Origin: an uncultured Eubacterium sp.
GTDB taxonomy: Bacteria > Bacillota > Clostridia > Lachnospirales > CAG-274
Assembly: GCA_900545305.1 (NCBI GenBank)
Contig: UQYD01000002.1
Span: 39,752 to 103,751, forward strand
Length of the DNA: 64,000 bases
Reading direction: 5' to 3'
Shown: piece by piece, positions 7,457 through 15,767 of the stretch
Layout of the letters: each line of letters opens with the position of its first letter
Numbering within the stretch: the first letter of the stretch is position 1
The notes under the pieces: generated by a model
Seen by the model: the letters and a program-made list of their open reading frames with translations, nothing else
Told to the model about the DNA's origin: nothing
Databases searched by the model: none
Made by a program: the position numbers and the translations under genes

Positions 7457-9361
7457 ATGAGTAAAGATTACAAAGAGATTATCAAAAAAATGGTTCTTCC
7501 ACCTCATGTAAAGGAGATTATCGAAGGTGGTGCAGAAATTATTATTCCTGACACAAAAGAACATCTTTTTGATTTAGCTCTCGGTGGCAAGGATAATATG
7601 ACTTATGACGTTAATTTTGATGTTAACGGCAAAACTATTAGAGAAGCCTACATTACTAAGTGTAAGAACGGTCTTTCAGTAAACTTTGACGATACTTCAA
7701 TGCGTAGAAGAGACCCTAATTCAATGGTTATCGCTGATGACCTTCCAACAGACAAGCCAACACATATGGAGAGATTTGGCAAGCCTTTTGAACCTATCAG
7801 ACAGGAAACTTTCAAATGGCTTAAGGAAAGAGACGGTCTTGTACTTGTTCCTTTCTATTCTGGTAACGAAGATATGAAGCTTGGTTATGCTTCTCTTGCA
7901 ATCGTTCCAAAGAACGCAGCTTTCTTTGCAGCTATGATTGCTGAATTACAGGGCTTTATTCCTTGCGACAAAGTTCCTAACTTCTTCAAGCCAAAGGCTA
8001 TTATTTACGTTGCTCCACCTTTCAGACATTTATACTATGAAGGTAAGCAGGTAGTTGTTCATAACAGACTTTACGATATGCAGGAAGTATTTAGCTACAA
8101 CCTTTACCCAGGTCCATCAGCTAAAAAGGGTGTTTACAGTATCCTTCTTCACATCGGTGAACAGGAAGGCTGGGTAACTCTCCATGCTTCAACTGTTAAG
8201 ATTGTAACTCCATACGAACTTGAACTTACAATCATGCACGAAGGTGCTTCCGGTGGTGGTAAGTCAGAAATGACTGAACCTTTCCACAGACAGGAAGACG
8301 GTAGATTATTACTTGCAACTGATATTGTATCAGGCGAAGAAATCAAGGTAAACATTGCTGATACTTCAACACTTCACCCTGTAACTGATGATATGGCTCT
8401 TGCTCATCCATCACTTCAGAACAAGTCAGGCAAGCTCGTTGTTGCTGATGCTGAATACGGTTGGTTCTTAAGAGTTGACCACATTGTTCACTATGGTACA
8501 GACCCTGAAGTTGAAGAAGCTACTATCCATCCAAAGGAACCAATGATTTTCCTTAATGAAGATGCTGTTCCTGGTTCAACTTGTCTTATTTGGGACCATA
8601 TTGAAGATGCTCCTGGCAAGCCTTGTCCTAACCCTAGAGTTATTATGCCTCGTAAGGTTAAGAAGAACATTGTCAACGGCGTTGGAGAAATTGATATCCG
8701 AAGCTTCGGTATCCGTACTCCTCCTACAACTAGCGACAAGCCTAACTATGGTATCATTGGTATGTTCCACATTCTTCCACCAGCACTTGCTTGGATTTGG
8801 AGATTAGTTGCACCAAGAGGTTATGCTAACCCATCTATTATTGATAACAGTAGCTCTGCTATGGCTATGAAGAGTGAAGGTGTAGGTTCTTACTGGCCTT
8901 TCGCTACTGGTAAAAAGGTTGACCAGGCTAACCTTCTTCTTGAACAGATTTTAAATACACCAGAAACTAGATATATCCTTATTCCTAACCAGTACATTGG
9001 TTGCTACAAGGTTGGTTTCGCTGGTGAATGGGCTACTAGAGAATACCTTTCTCGTAGAGGTGGCTTAAAGTACAAGAAGGAATCACTTGTACCTTCTCGT
9101 TGTTCTATCCTTGGTTACTCTCCAAAGTCTATTAAGATGGACGGCGAAGTAATCCCTGCTGGTCTTTTACAGGTAGATAAGCAGCCTAGAGTTGGCCAGG
9201 CAGCTTATGACGAAGGTGCTAAGATGCTTACTGATTTCTTCAAGGAACAGTTAAAGCAGTTCGATACTCCTGATTTATTACCATTAGGTCACGATATTAT
9301 TCAGGCTGTATTAAACGACGAAGATGTAGAAAAGTTCTACGACTTAATTCCAGTATTATAA
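7457..9361 (+). CDS. DUF4914 family protein with P-loop (PEP-carboxykinase-like)
   Basis: This 634-residue cytoplasmic protein has no signal peptide or membrane segment. From memory of the family I place it in DUF4914, large uncharacterised proteins of gut Clostridia and Bacteroidetes. A clear nucleotide-binding loop, HEGASGGGKSEM, sits near residues 261-271. It resembles the kinase loop of ATP-dependent PEP carboxykinases, and the acidic DVVS/ADIVSGEEI segment downstream fits that fold. A metal or CO2 chemistry is not shown. The start ATG follows AAGGAGG by 10 bases. It is a single-gene unit with its own promoter and terminators. Codon choice (AGA, CTT, GGT) resembles highly expressed genes here. 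Confidence 0.8.
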   Translation: MSKDYKEIIKKMVLPPHVKEIIEGGAEIIIPDTKEHLFDLALGGKDNMTYDVNFDVNGKTIREAYITKCKNGLSVNFDDTSMRRRDPNSMVIADDLPTDKPTHMERFGKPFEPIRQETFKWLKERDGLVLVPFYSGNEDMKLGYASLAIVPKNAAFFAAMIAELQGFIPCDKVPNFFKPKAIIYVAPPFRHLYYEGKQVVVHNRLYDMQEVFSYNLYPGPSAKKGVYSILLHIGEQEGWVTLHASTVKIVTPYELELTIMHEGASGGGKSEMTEPFHRQEDGRLLLATDIVSGEEIKVNIADTSTLHPVTDDMALAHPSLQNKSGKLVVADAEYGWFLRVDHIVHYGTDPEVEEATIHPKEPMIFLNEDAVPGSTCLIWDHIEDAPGKPCPNPRVIMPRKVKKNIVNGVGEIDIRSFGIRTPPTTSDKPNYGIIGMFHILPPALAWIWRLVAPRGYANPSIIDNSSSAMAMKSEGVGSYWPFATGKKVDQANLLLEQILNTPETRYILIPNQYIGCYKVGFAGEWATREYLSRRGGLKYKKESLVPSRCSILGYSPKSIKMDGEVIPAGLLQVDKQPRVGQAAYDEGAKMLTDFFKEQLKQFDTPDLLPLGHDIIQAVLNDEDVEKFYDLIPVL

Positions 9362-9392
9362 TTTTTAAAAGTATTATAGTATATATACAAAA

Positions 9393-9421
9393 GGGAGTTG
9401 GATATGTCCAACTCTCTTTTT
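9393..9421 (+). terminator. Terminator of the DUF4914 gene
   Basis: An 8-bp stem (9395-9402 with 9407-9414) and TATG loop are followed by TCTTTTT. Confidence 0.85.
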
Positions 9422-9470
9422 AAATTCTTTATATTCATTTTACGGCTATTCTTTTGAATAGTCATTTTTT

Positions 9471-9494
9471 ATCCCCTTAATGGGGATTTTTTTA
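9471..9494 (+). terminator. Second terminator-like hairpin
   Basis: ATCCCC pairs with GGGGAT across a 5-base loop and is followed by a run of seven T, about 75 bases after the first terminator. Confidence 0.5.
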
Positions 9495-9650
9495 TTTTCA
9501 TAAAATTTTTTTCAAAAATTCTACAAACTTTATAAACAGACAATAACTGTCTATTTATTTTACTAAAATTGTAATTGTAAAAACCACAAAAAAGCAATAT
9601 TTATTTAGGGTTTGTGTAAATAGCAGGCTCATTTACAAGAAAAATGTCGT

Positions 9651-9679
9651 TTGTTTTGCACCAAGCCCTATGATAAACT
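9651..9679 (+). promoter_or_regulatory. Promoter of the Mor-like/PH/zinc-ribbon gene group
   Basis: TTGTTT (9651-9656) and TAAACT (9674-9679) are separated by 17 bases, with a TGA extended -10. Confidence 0.55.
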
Positions 9680-9693
9680 AATCTGAAAGTGAG

Positions 9694-9978
9694 GTGGTAT
9701 CTATTTGTGAGTATAATACACAACTTTTTCAAAAGATATATAAAGAATTAAATGACCAAATAGGTCTTGAGGCTACCCTCACAGTATATCGAATGTTTAG
9801 AGGCAGTCAAGTTAATTTTCCTCAAAGGCTATTGGATACCAAAAGTGTCAGACAACTTATTATACGCCGATATAACGGCAGTAACACCAAGGCTTTAGCC
9901 AAAGAATATGGATATTCTGAAAAGACTATTCAAAGAATATTGAGAGATTACAAGAAAGAAAATAAAATAAAGGAGTGA
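9694..9978 (+). CDS. Mor-family (CD3324-like) transcriptional regulator
   Basis: The product is about 94 residues. It has a helical N-terminal half (LFQKIYKELNDQIGLEATLTVYRMF), an FRGSQVNFPQRLL turn, and a C-terminal helix-turn-helix (NTKALAKEYGYSEKTIQRIL). This layout matches the Mor/C activator family first known from phage Mu and common as small orphan regulators in Clostridia. The start is uncertain. GTG at 9694 is in frame but overlaps the GAGGTGG ribosome site; an ATT at 9703 would have better spacing, and no ATG fits. It leads a group of four plus-strand genes and probably controls them. Confidence 0.75.
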   Translation: MVSICEYNTQLFQKIYKELNDQIGLEATLTVYRMFRGSQVNFPQRLLDTKSVRQLIIRRYNGSNTKALAKEYGYSEKTIQRILRDYKKENKIKE

Positions 9979-9982
9979 TAGT

Positions 9983-11203
9983 ATGGGATTTTTAGATAGC
10001 ATCGGAAATGGTATAGGAAAAATAAAAGAAGATATGGCAAACAAAGCTGCTATGAATGCTCAAAGAAAAGCAGAAGCAGCAGCCTTAGACGCACAGTACA
10101 GAGCTTATGCAAACTCTAAGGCTCAGGAAACTGCAAACAACATTCTTCAATATGGCGATGACAGCAAGGGCGGTTTTTACGGTGGCATAGGTGTAGACAA
10201 AATTATGTCCTTTACAAAAGAATTTTATGACAAGATTTTGTTACCTGCCAGTAGTGTTCAAAAGTCATATATTTCAATGTATCCTTACCTTGACAATAAG
10301 AAGTTGAAGTATTTTATAAGCCTATTTCCAAATTGTCAGGTAGAACAGAATTTATTTCACTTAATAGATAACAGAAAACAGGAATTTTTAGTTACTGACC
10401 AAAATTTTTACTTTAAAATTTGTCTTGACGAAAATCCTAACTACTTCGCTACAGGCTATGTGCCTTGTGCAAACATAAATATGTTTTATCTTGAAAAGTG
10501 TAACAACTTCTACATTTTCAAATGTGACCAAGTGGATTTAGCCAGAATTGATGTTGTAGACAACAGGGAAGAAGACTTTATAACATTAAACAATTACTTC
10601 CAATGTATCGAAAAGCAGGATTTTGAAATTACTGACCAAGAAGTTAATGACTTAATCAGAGAAAAAATTGGGGAAAATATCTACAGCCAAATCAAAAAAT
10701 ATATGGTATATGATGACGAGCTTATGTTGTATTTTGCGTGGGGTTTAGACTCCCTTACTGCCAAGGATTACATAGTTTGTACTACAAAACAGGTCATCAT
10801 AATGGACAGAGAATTATTTGGTGCTACAGCTAATGTAAAACAGCTTTACTACGAAGACATAACAGCTATGAACACAGACCAAAATTCTAAATCAAGTGAC
10901 TTAACTGGTATGCTTTTAGATGCTGCCATTACTTCTCTTACTAACACCTGTGACCTTATTATACACTTTGCCGGTGGTATGCACAAAATAAACACACTTA
11001 TTAAGCCAGAAGCTGAAAGAGTAGTTGCTATCTATCACCAGTGCAGAAAGGAACAGAAACAGGCAGCAAGTCAACCTACTGTTATACAGCAACAGCCTGA
11101 CGTATTAGACCAAATACAGAAATTGGCTGCATTAAAGGAAAGTGGTATTCTCAGCGAAGAAGAATTCAATCAAAAGAAAACTGAATTGTTGAGTAAACTA
11201 TAA
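9983..11203 (+). CDS. PH-like / SHOCT-domain protein
   Basis: This 406-residue protein begins with a charged helix of about 45 residues. Residues 60-200 form an unassigned alpha/beta region. A segment at about 225-350 (YMVYDDELMLYFAWGLDSLT...IVCTTKQVIIMDR) looks like a bacterial pleckstrin-homology (YokE-type) domain. The last 30 residues (DQIQKLAALKESGILSEEEF) are a classic SHOCT motif, a short oligomerisation module. It has no transmembrane helix. ATG follows AAGGAG by 8 bases and lies 4 bases after the Mor-like gene, so the two are co-transcribed. Function is unknown; bPH and SHOCT pairs often occur with zinc-ribbon membrane proteins, as here. Confidence 0.7.
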   Translation: MGFLDSIGNGIGKIKEDMANKAAMNAQRKAEAAALDAQYRAYANSKAQETANNILQYGDDSKGGFYGGIGVDKIMSFTKEFYDKILLPASSVQKSYISMYPYLDNKKLKYFISLFPNCQVEQNLFHLIDNRKQEFLVTDQNFYFKICLDENPNYFATGYVPCANINMFYLEKCNNFYIFKCDQVDLARIDVVDNREEDFITLNNYFQCIEKQDFEITDQEVNDLIREKIGENIYSQIKKYMVYDDELMLYFAWGLDSLTAKDYIVCTTKQVIIMDRELFGATANVKQLYYEDITAMNTDQNSKSSDLTGMLLDAAITSLTNTCDLIIHFAGGMHKINTLIKPEAERVVAIYHQCRKEQKQAASQPTVIQQQPDVLDQIQKLAALKESGILSEEEFNQKKTELLSKL

Positions 11204-11231
11204 AAAAATTCAAAATAAAGGAGAGATAATT

Positions 11232-12131
11232 ATGGGAACTTTTTGTAGAAATTGTGGCAAGGCTTTAGCCGACGGCGAGGTTTGCCATTGTACAGACCCT
11301 GTTCAGCCTGAAAATACAGCTACTGAACAAACAACTAACAATATTCCAACACAACCTAACCCACAGCAGGCACAGGGCAACACACAAATGCCTAATATGG
11401 GTGGTCAATTTAATCAGCAGATGCAGAATGGTCAATTTAACCAGCAAATGCCTAATATGAACCAGTTCAATCCTCAGATGCAGAATGGTCAGTTTAATCC
11501 TAATATGCAGAACCAGTTTAACCCTAATATACAAAACGGATTTAACCCTCAAATGCAAAATATGAACGGTCAATTTGGTCAACAACAGTTTAACCAGCAA
11601 ATGCCTAATATGAACAACCAATTCAATCCTCAGATGCAGAATGGTCAGTTCAATCCTCAGATGCAGAACCAGTTTAACCCTAATATGCAAAACCGCCAGT
11701 TTAATCCACATATGCCTAATATGAACGGAATGGGCAACAATTTTAACAATGGTTTTAACTCTGTTAAGGAAAGTGGCAACTTAAAGGGTATTATAAGTGC
11801 AGGCTTAACAGTATTAGGTCTTATAATTCTTATGCTTAGCTCTGCCTCATTGGGAAATACTTTATATACTATAGCATTTATTATTTCAGCTGTACATATT
11901 TATAAAAATTATAAAATGTACGGAGGTCAGATTGGTATTGTTCAGTATTTTAAATCTATGCTTACTGACAAAAGTGGCACTCCTTTCTTACAAAATAAAG
12001 TATTTGCCTTTATTATAGCTATTTTACCTATTATGATTATCTTAGGTTTATTATTTGCCTCAATGCAGGCAGACCAAGCTGTAAATGACAGTATTAATTA
12101 CTGGACTGATTATCTTGACAGTCTTTACTAA
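11232..12131 (+). CDS. Zinc-ribbon membrane protein with Asn/Gln/Met/Pro-rich repeat domain
   Basis: The 299-residue protein starts with a zinc ribbon (CRNCGKALADGEVCHC). A low-complexity region at about 50-175 follows, built from repeats such as FNPQMQNGQ, FNQQMPNMN and QFNPNMQN. It has almost no charge and resembles prion-like or liquid-condensing segments. After this come hydrophobic helices at about 187-220 and 255-280 and a short tail ending DYLDSLY. A cytoplasmic disordered domain tethered to the membrane is the simplest reading. It sits between the PH/SHOCT gene and a second zinc-ribbon membrane protein, apparently in one operon. Confidence 0.7.
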   Translation: MGTFCRNCGKALADGEVCHCTDPVQPENTATEQTTNNIPTQPNPQQAQGNTQMPNMGGQFNQQMQNGQFNQQMPNMNQFNPQMQNGQFNPNMQNQFNPNIQNGFNPQMQNMNGQFGQQQFNQQMPNMNNQFNPQMQNGQFNPQMQNQFNPNMQNRQFNPHMPNMNGMGNNFNNGFNSVKESGNLKGIISAGLTVLGLIILMLSSASLGNTLYTIAFIISAVHIYKNYKMYGGQIGIVQYFKSMLTDKSGTPFLQNKVFAFIIAILPIMIILGLLFASMQADQAVNDSINYWTDYLDSLY

Positions 12132-12156
12132 TACAGTTAGTTAGGTGGTAATATAA

Positions 12157-13854
12157 ATGGACGAAAATAAGATTTTTTGTACTAACTGTGGTTGCCCAAT
12201 AGAGGACCAGAGTACAGGAGTTTGTCCTAATTGTGGCACTCCTATACTTCCTCCTCAAGACAACAACGGAAATTTTGACAATACATACAATGGCTATGAT
12301 AACCAAAATATGTATTACGATATGCCAACAAACAATCCACAACCTAAGAAATCAAATGCCTTAGCTATTATTATTGCTATTGTAGTTATATTATGTGGTG
12401 GTTGTTTTGGTGCTATGTACACAGGTGTTATTGACGGTGCTAAATTTGGTATTGTAAACCAACAAAAAGCCCTTGAAAAGATAGACAAGTACATTAAAAA
12501 CTCTGAATACGAAAAGGCTTGCAACTATGCTTTATTAGTACAAAGAGCAAAGCCAAAAAACAGAGATTTGTTAGAAGAACTTGTTATTACTATAAACCCT
12601 GTAAACTCATTTAAAGCCTACAAAATGGTAGAAAATTATGCCAACAAAGTAGGGGAGAAAAACCTTGACGATACTGTAAAGAAGTGGATTGAAATAGGCA
12701 AAACACCTGTGGAAATTCCTTACATAGAGCCAAATGGTGGCACTTATGTGTATCCTCCTAATGTTCAAATGGAATTTGACACTACTATATTGGGTAGAGG
12801 TATTTTCTATACTACTGACGGTAGTGAACCAACAGAGGAATCCAATCTTTACTACAACGGTGTTAAAATTGAAAATGACTGTCAGCTTAAATACTTTGTT
12901 ATAAACGGAGTAGGGGACAAGTCTGAAGTAAAAACCATTGATTATGAAATTGATGGAGAATTACAGAAAAAGGTTGAAGATACATTATCCCAAGCTGAAA
13001 ATACTTTAAAAGATGCTGTTGTTGGTAATGAAGTAGGACAATGTTTACAGGTCAGCAAAGATACTTTAGAACAGAAGATAGAATGGGCTAAGGAAAAGAA
13101 GTCTGAAACTTGTGCCGTATATGACGGAAATTTAATTTGTACAGAATTACAAGGAGCTATTGACGGACTTAATGAAAGTAAGTTGTCTGATGCAGACAGA
13201 ACATCACTAAAATCAGCTGTAGAAAAAGCAAATACAGCATACAAATCTAACTCAAATAATGGCGATGTTTATTCTGAATTAAGTACATTAAAAACCGTTA
13301 TTGATGATGCCAATACATTATTGGACAAGAGAAATGCTACTCAGGACGAATTAAATGCTAAAGCAAGAGCTGTTGGCTCTGCCGTTGATAAATTTAATTC
13401 TGCCGTTGAACTTATAAAACTTGATGCTAAATATCAGAAATTTGTCGGTTCTTATGTTTATAGCACAGGTAACAGTGGTAGTGATAAGGAAAACAAGTAC
13501 ATTTACTTAACCATTGATAAAGTTTATAAGGGCAAGATTTATGGCAATTTCACCTTTAACCGTCTTACATACACAAGTGGTTATTATACTGACAGTTATG
13601 GTTCTCCTGTTGTAACTGATGATGCTACATGGGAAGAAAGATGGTCTAATGAAAACTATTTCAATAATATTGCTATAAATAATGGAAAATTCACATTTGA
13701 TATTTCCGGAACTTGTAGTTACAGTAGCGGTTATCAAGAAACATACACAAGTAATGTTACTGTTGATTTAACCGGTTCTAATCCTACCGTTACATTATCC
13801 AATATTGGTAATGGCGAATCCTATAGTATACAGTTAGACCGAGATTATTATTAA
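12157..13854 (+). CDS. Zinc-ribbon membrane protein with chitobiase-like C-terminal module
   Basis: The 565-residue protein has an N-terminal zinc ribbon (CTNCGCPIEDQSTGVCPNCG), an Asn-rich linker, and one transmembrane helix at about 68-90 (LAIIIAIVVILCGGCFGAMY). Outside it carries a helical repeat segment at 100-170 and, at about 190-265, a domain with YTTDGSEPTEESNLYYNGV typical of the chitobiase/beta-hexosaminidase C-terminal family. A coiled-coil-like stretch (270-425) and a Tyr/Ser/Thr-rich C-terminal domain complete it. It is likely a membrane-tethered surface protein. It is the last gene of the Mor-led group and ends at a strong terminator. Confidence 0.7.
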   Translation: MDENKIFCTNCGCPIEDQSTGVCPNCGTPILPPQDNNGNFDNTYNGYDNQNMYYDMPTNNPQPKKSNALAIIIAIVVILCGGCFGAMYTGVIDGAKFGIVNQQKALEKIDKYIKNSEYEKACNYALLVQRAKPKNRDLLEELVITINPVNSFKAYKMVENYANKVGEKNLDDTVKKWIEIGKTPVEIPYIEPNGGTYVYPPNVQMEFDTTILGRGIFYTTDGSEPTEESNLYYNGVKIENDCQLKYFVINGVGDKSEVKTIDYEIDGELQKKVEDTLSQAENTLKDAVVGNEVGQCLQVSKDTLEQKIEWAKEKKSETCAVYDGNLICTELQGAIDGLNESKLSDADRTSLKSAVEKANTAYKSNSNNGDVYSELSTLKTVIDDANTLLDKRNATQDELNAKARAVGSAVDKFNSAVELIKLDAKYQKFVGSYVYSTGNSGSDKENKYIYLTIDKVYKGKIYGNFTFNRLTYTSGYYTDSYGSPVVTDDATWEERWSNENYFNNIAINNGKFTFDISGTCSYSSGYQETYTSNVTVDLTGSNPTVTLSNIGNGESYSIQLDRDYY

Positions 13855-13890
13855 AAAATTTTATAATATATACCTCCAAGTACATTTTTA

Positions 13891-13920
13891 CTCCTACCAA
13901 CTTTGGTAGGAGTTTTTCTT
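13891..13920 (+). terminator. Terminator of the Mor/PH/zinc-ribbon operon
   Basis: A 9-bp stem CTCCTACCA/TGGTAGGAG with a 4-base loop is followed by TTTTTCTTTT. Confidence 0.92.
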
Positions 13921-14042
13921 TTAATATTTTTTAAAATATTTTCTAATTATTTCCTAATCCTATATTATTTTTAAATTAATGTTGCTGGGTTATTATATCC
14001 TTGTAAACAAAACAAAGCAATAATTTAAGGAGGTAATCCATT

Positions 14043-14741
14043 ATGAAGAAAAATTTATTAATTGCAATTTCAGTTCTTACTTTAGTTTGTGGTGTATGCT
14101 CTGTAAGTGCAGCAACAACAAGTGACACAACAGCCTCTGGTTCTGCTGTTACAGTAGAAAACAAACACAAAGACGGCGAAAGACAAAAAGGAGATATGGC
14201 AAAGGTTAAAGCTGTAACATCTGATACTATTACAGTAACTAAGGCAGAAAAGCCTGAAAGACCTGTCAATGCTACAGATGATACTAACAGACCTGAACCT
14301 CTAGCTAAGCCTGAAGGTGACACTACTGCTCCTGAAAAGCCTAGCGACAACGGTGACGGTACTGACAGACCTGAACCTCCTACTAAGCCTGACGGGGACA
14401 CTACTACTCCTCCTGAAAAGCCTAGTGCTAACGATGACGGTACTGACAGACCTGAACCTCCTACTAAGCCTGAGGGTGACACTACTGCTCCTGAAAAGCC
14501 TAGTGGCGAAAAGGGTGAAAAGCCTGAAATAAAGTTCTCATCAGAAACTACATCTATTGACCTTTCTTCTGTAAAGATTTATAAGATTGACGAAAATCAT
14601 CAGAAAACTGAATGTACTTATTCTGACATAAGTGCTGATGATATGGTAACTATCGTTTACGCAGAAGACAGTACAACTGTAAGCGAAATAGTTATAAATA
14701 AAGCACCAAAGACAGAAAAGACTTCAACAACTGAAGCATAA
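14043..14741 (+). CDS. Secreted proline-rich tandem-repeat protein
   Basis: The 232-residue protein has a signal peptide (KKNLLIAISVLTLVCGVCSVSA) with likely cleavage after SAA. Residues 80-160 are almost three copies of a 26-27 residue repeat (RPEPPTKPEGDTTAPEKPS and a short Asp/Gly-rich spacer). A small C-terminal domain (IDLSSVKIYKIDENHQKTEC...) follows. There is no cell-wall anchor motif or transmembrane helix. The repeat DNA is also nearly repeated (about 14275-14515), so copy number may vary between strains. The repeats look like a stalk or linker. Function is unknown. ATG follows AAGGAGG by 9 bases. Confidence 0.7.
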   Translation: MKKNLLIAISVLTLVCGVCSVSAATTSDTTASGSAVTVENKHKDGERQKGDMAKVKAVTSDTITVTKAEKPERPVNATDDTNRPEPLAKPEGDTTAPEKPSDNGDGTDRPEPPTKPDGDTTTPPEKPSANDDGTDRPEPPTKPEGDTTAPEKPSGEKGEKPEIKFSSETTSIDLSSVKIYKIDENHQKTECTYSDISADDMVTIVYAEDSTTVSEIVINKAPKTEKTSTTEA

Positions 14742-14793
14742 AACACATTTGCAAAAGTATTAAGTAAAACCCAATAAAACTCCCTTTATATAG

Positions 14794-14830
14794 CCCCTGT
14801 ATGACCGCCCCTCATACGGGGGTGTTTTTA
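14794..14830 (+). terminator. Terminator of the proline-rich protein gene
   Basis: An 11-bp stem (14794-14804 with 14812-14822, one G-T pair) and 7-base loop are followed by TGTTTTTA. Confidence 0.85.
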
Positions 14831-14950
14831 TAGATTTATCCGACGGTTTGATTGCATTAAAGCCAAGAAATTTGGTCTAACAATGTACATAGAATACATA
14901 GCCCCTAATATGGTGTAGTGTAGTAAAATGTCATAAATTTACAAATAAGC

Positions 14951-14979
14951 TTGCTTTTTTATTTTTCATTTGCTATAAT
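14951..14979 (+). promoter_or_regulatory. Promoter of the GntR-AEC-GH28 cassette
   Basis: TTGCTT (14951-14956) and consensus TATAAT (14974-14979) are spaced 17 bases apart, about 80 bases before the regulator start. Confidence 0.8.
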
Positions 14980-15000
14980 ACAACTGATATATCAGTTGTA
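14979..15000 (+). promoter_or_regulatory. Palindromic operator overlapping the start site
   Basis: This perfect 22-bp palindrome (each half TACAACTGATA or its complement) overlaps the last base of the -10 box and the expected transcription start. It is well placed as an autorepression site for the GntR-type protein encoded just downstream. Confidence 0.7.
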
Positions 15001-15058
15001 TATCAATTTCTATACTTGCAAGGACACCAAGTATAGACAAAAAATAAAGGCGGTATTT

Positions 15059-15748
15059 ATGAATAAAACTAAAGATAATAGCGAGATTGTATATGAAACT
15101 ATTAAAAAGGAAATTATTGACGCTACAAGGAAGCCCGGCGATATTTTTAACGAAAAAGAATTTGCAGCTAATATGGGTATAAGCAGAACCCCTGTAAGAG
15201 AGGCTGTTTTAAGGCTTTCCAATGAAGGGCTTTTGGTAGTTATGCCTAGACGAGGTACTTTTGTTTCCCATATATCTATGGCTGATGTAATGGATATGTA
15301 TCAAGTCAGAAAAATCCTTGAACCACAAATTGCATCTATAGCTGCACAAAAATGTGACAAAGACATTGTAAAACAATGGAGAAACTTTTTTAAAGAGGAA
15401 AAAACCACAGGAAAGTCCCATTCAAAGGACTGTATACACCCAGGAAACAAAACCCTTGATGTGTATTCGGACTCTGATGCTCTTTTTCACATTTTTATTG
15501 CAGAATGTACAGGCAACAAACTTCTTATAAGTCAGGTTGAAGAACTTATGACATTAACACAGCGAATAAGATGTCTGTCAAATGCTGTAAGGGAGGATAG
15601 ATTTTTAAGTGCTGTTGCAGAACATATAGCAATAACAAAAGCACTTACTGCCTCTGACAGCGATGGTGCAGCAAAGGCTATGCTTGTCCATTTGGAAAAT
15701 TCTGAAAAAGGATATTCTGGAATTACACAACTGGACTTTACAATTTAA
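15059..15748 (+). CDS. GntR-family (FadR/FCD subfamily) transcriptional regulator
   Basis: The 229-residue regulator has an N-terminal winged helix at about residues 8-72 (YETIKKEIIDATRKPGDIFNE, then MGISRTPVREAVLRLSNEGL and VVMPRRGTFV). A helical FCD effector domain lies at about 80-220, with the metal-binding pattern of an Asp, DALFHIFI, and later EHIAITKAL. Such proteins often sense sugar acids. I chose the ATG at 15059 because AAAGGCGG lies 5-6 bases upstream; the frame extends upstream through the promoter and operator. The gene leads a transporter and a polygalacturonase, so it likely controls galacturonate or pectin-oligomer use (inference). Confidence 0.9.
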   Translation: MNKTKDNSEIVYETIKKEIIDATRKPGDIFNEKEFAANMGISRTPVREAVLRLSNEGLLVVMPRRGTFVSHISMADVMDMYQVRKILEPQIASIAAQKCDKDIVKQWRNFFKEEKTTGKSHSKDCIHPGNKTLDVYSDSDALFHIFIAECTGNKLLISQVEELMTLTQRIRCLSNAVREDRFLSAVAEHIAITKALTASDSDGAAKAMLVHLENSEKGYSGITQLDFTI

Positions 15749-15767
15749 AACAACGGAGGAATGAAAA

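Larger units (their letters stand above)
9362..9693. other. Intergenic region DUF4914 / Mor-like gene
   Basis: The gap contains two terminators in tandem, a small palindromic motif at 9538-9552 (AGACAATAACTGTCT) also found near 55669, and a promoter at 9651-9679. Nothing else is visible. Confidence 0.6.

Noticed and set aside
11265..11711. A 148-residue frame antisense to the Asn/Gln-rich gene
   Set aside because: It is the reverse reading of a repetitive coding region; the plus-strand frame has a ribosome site and domains.
13976..14482. A 168-residue frame antisense to the proline-rich gene
   Set aside because: Low-complexity shadow of the repeats, with no ribosome site.
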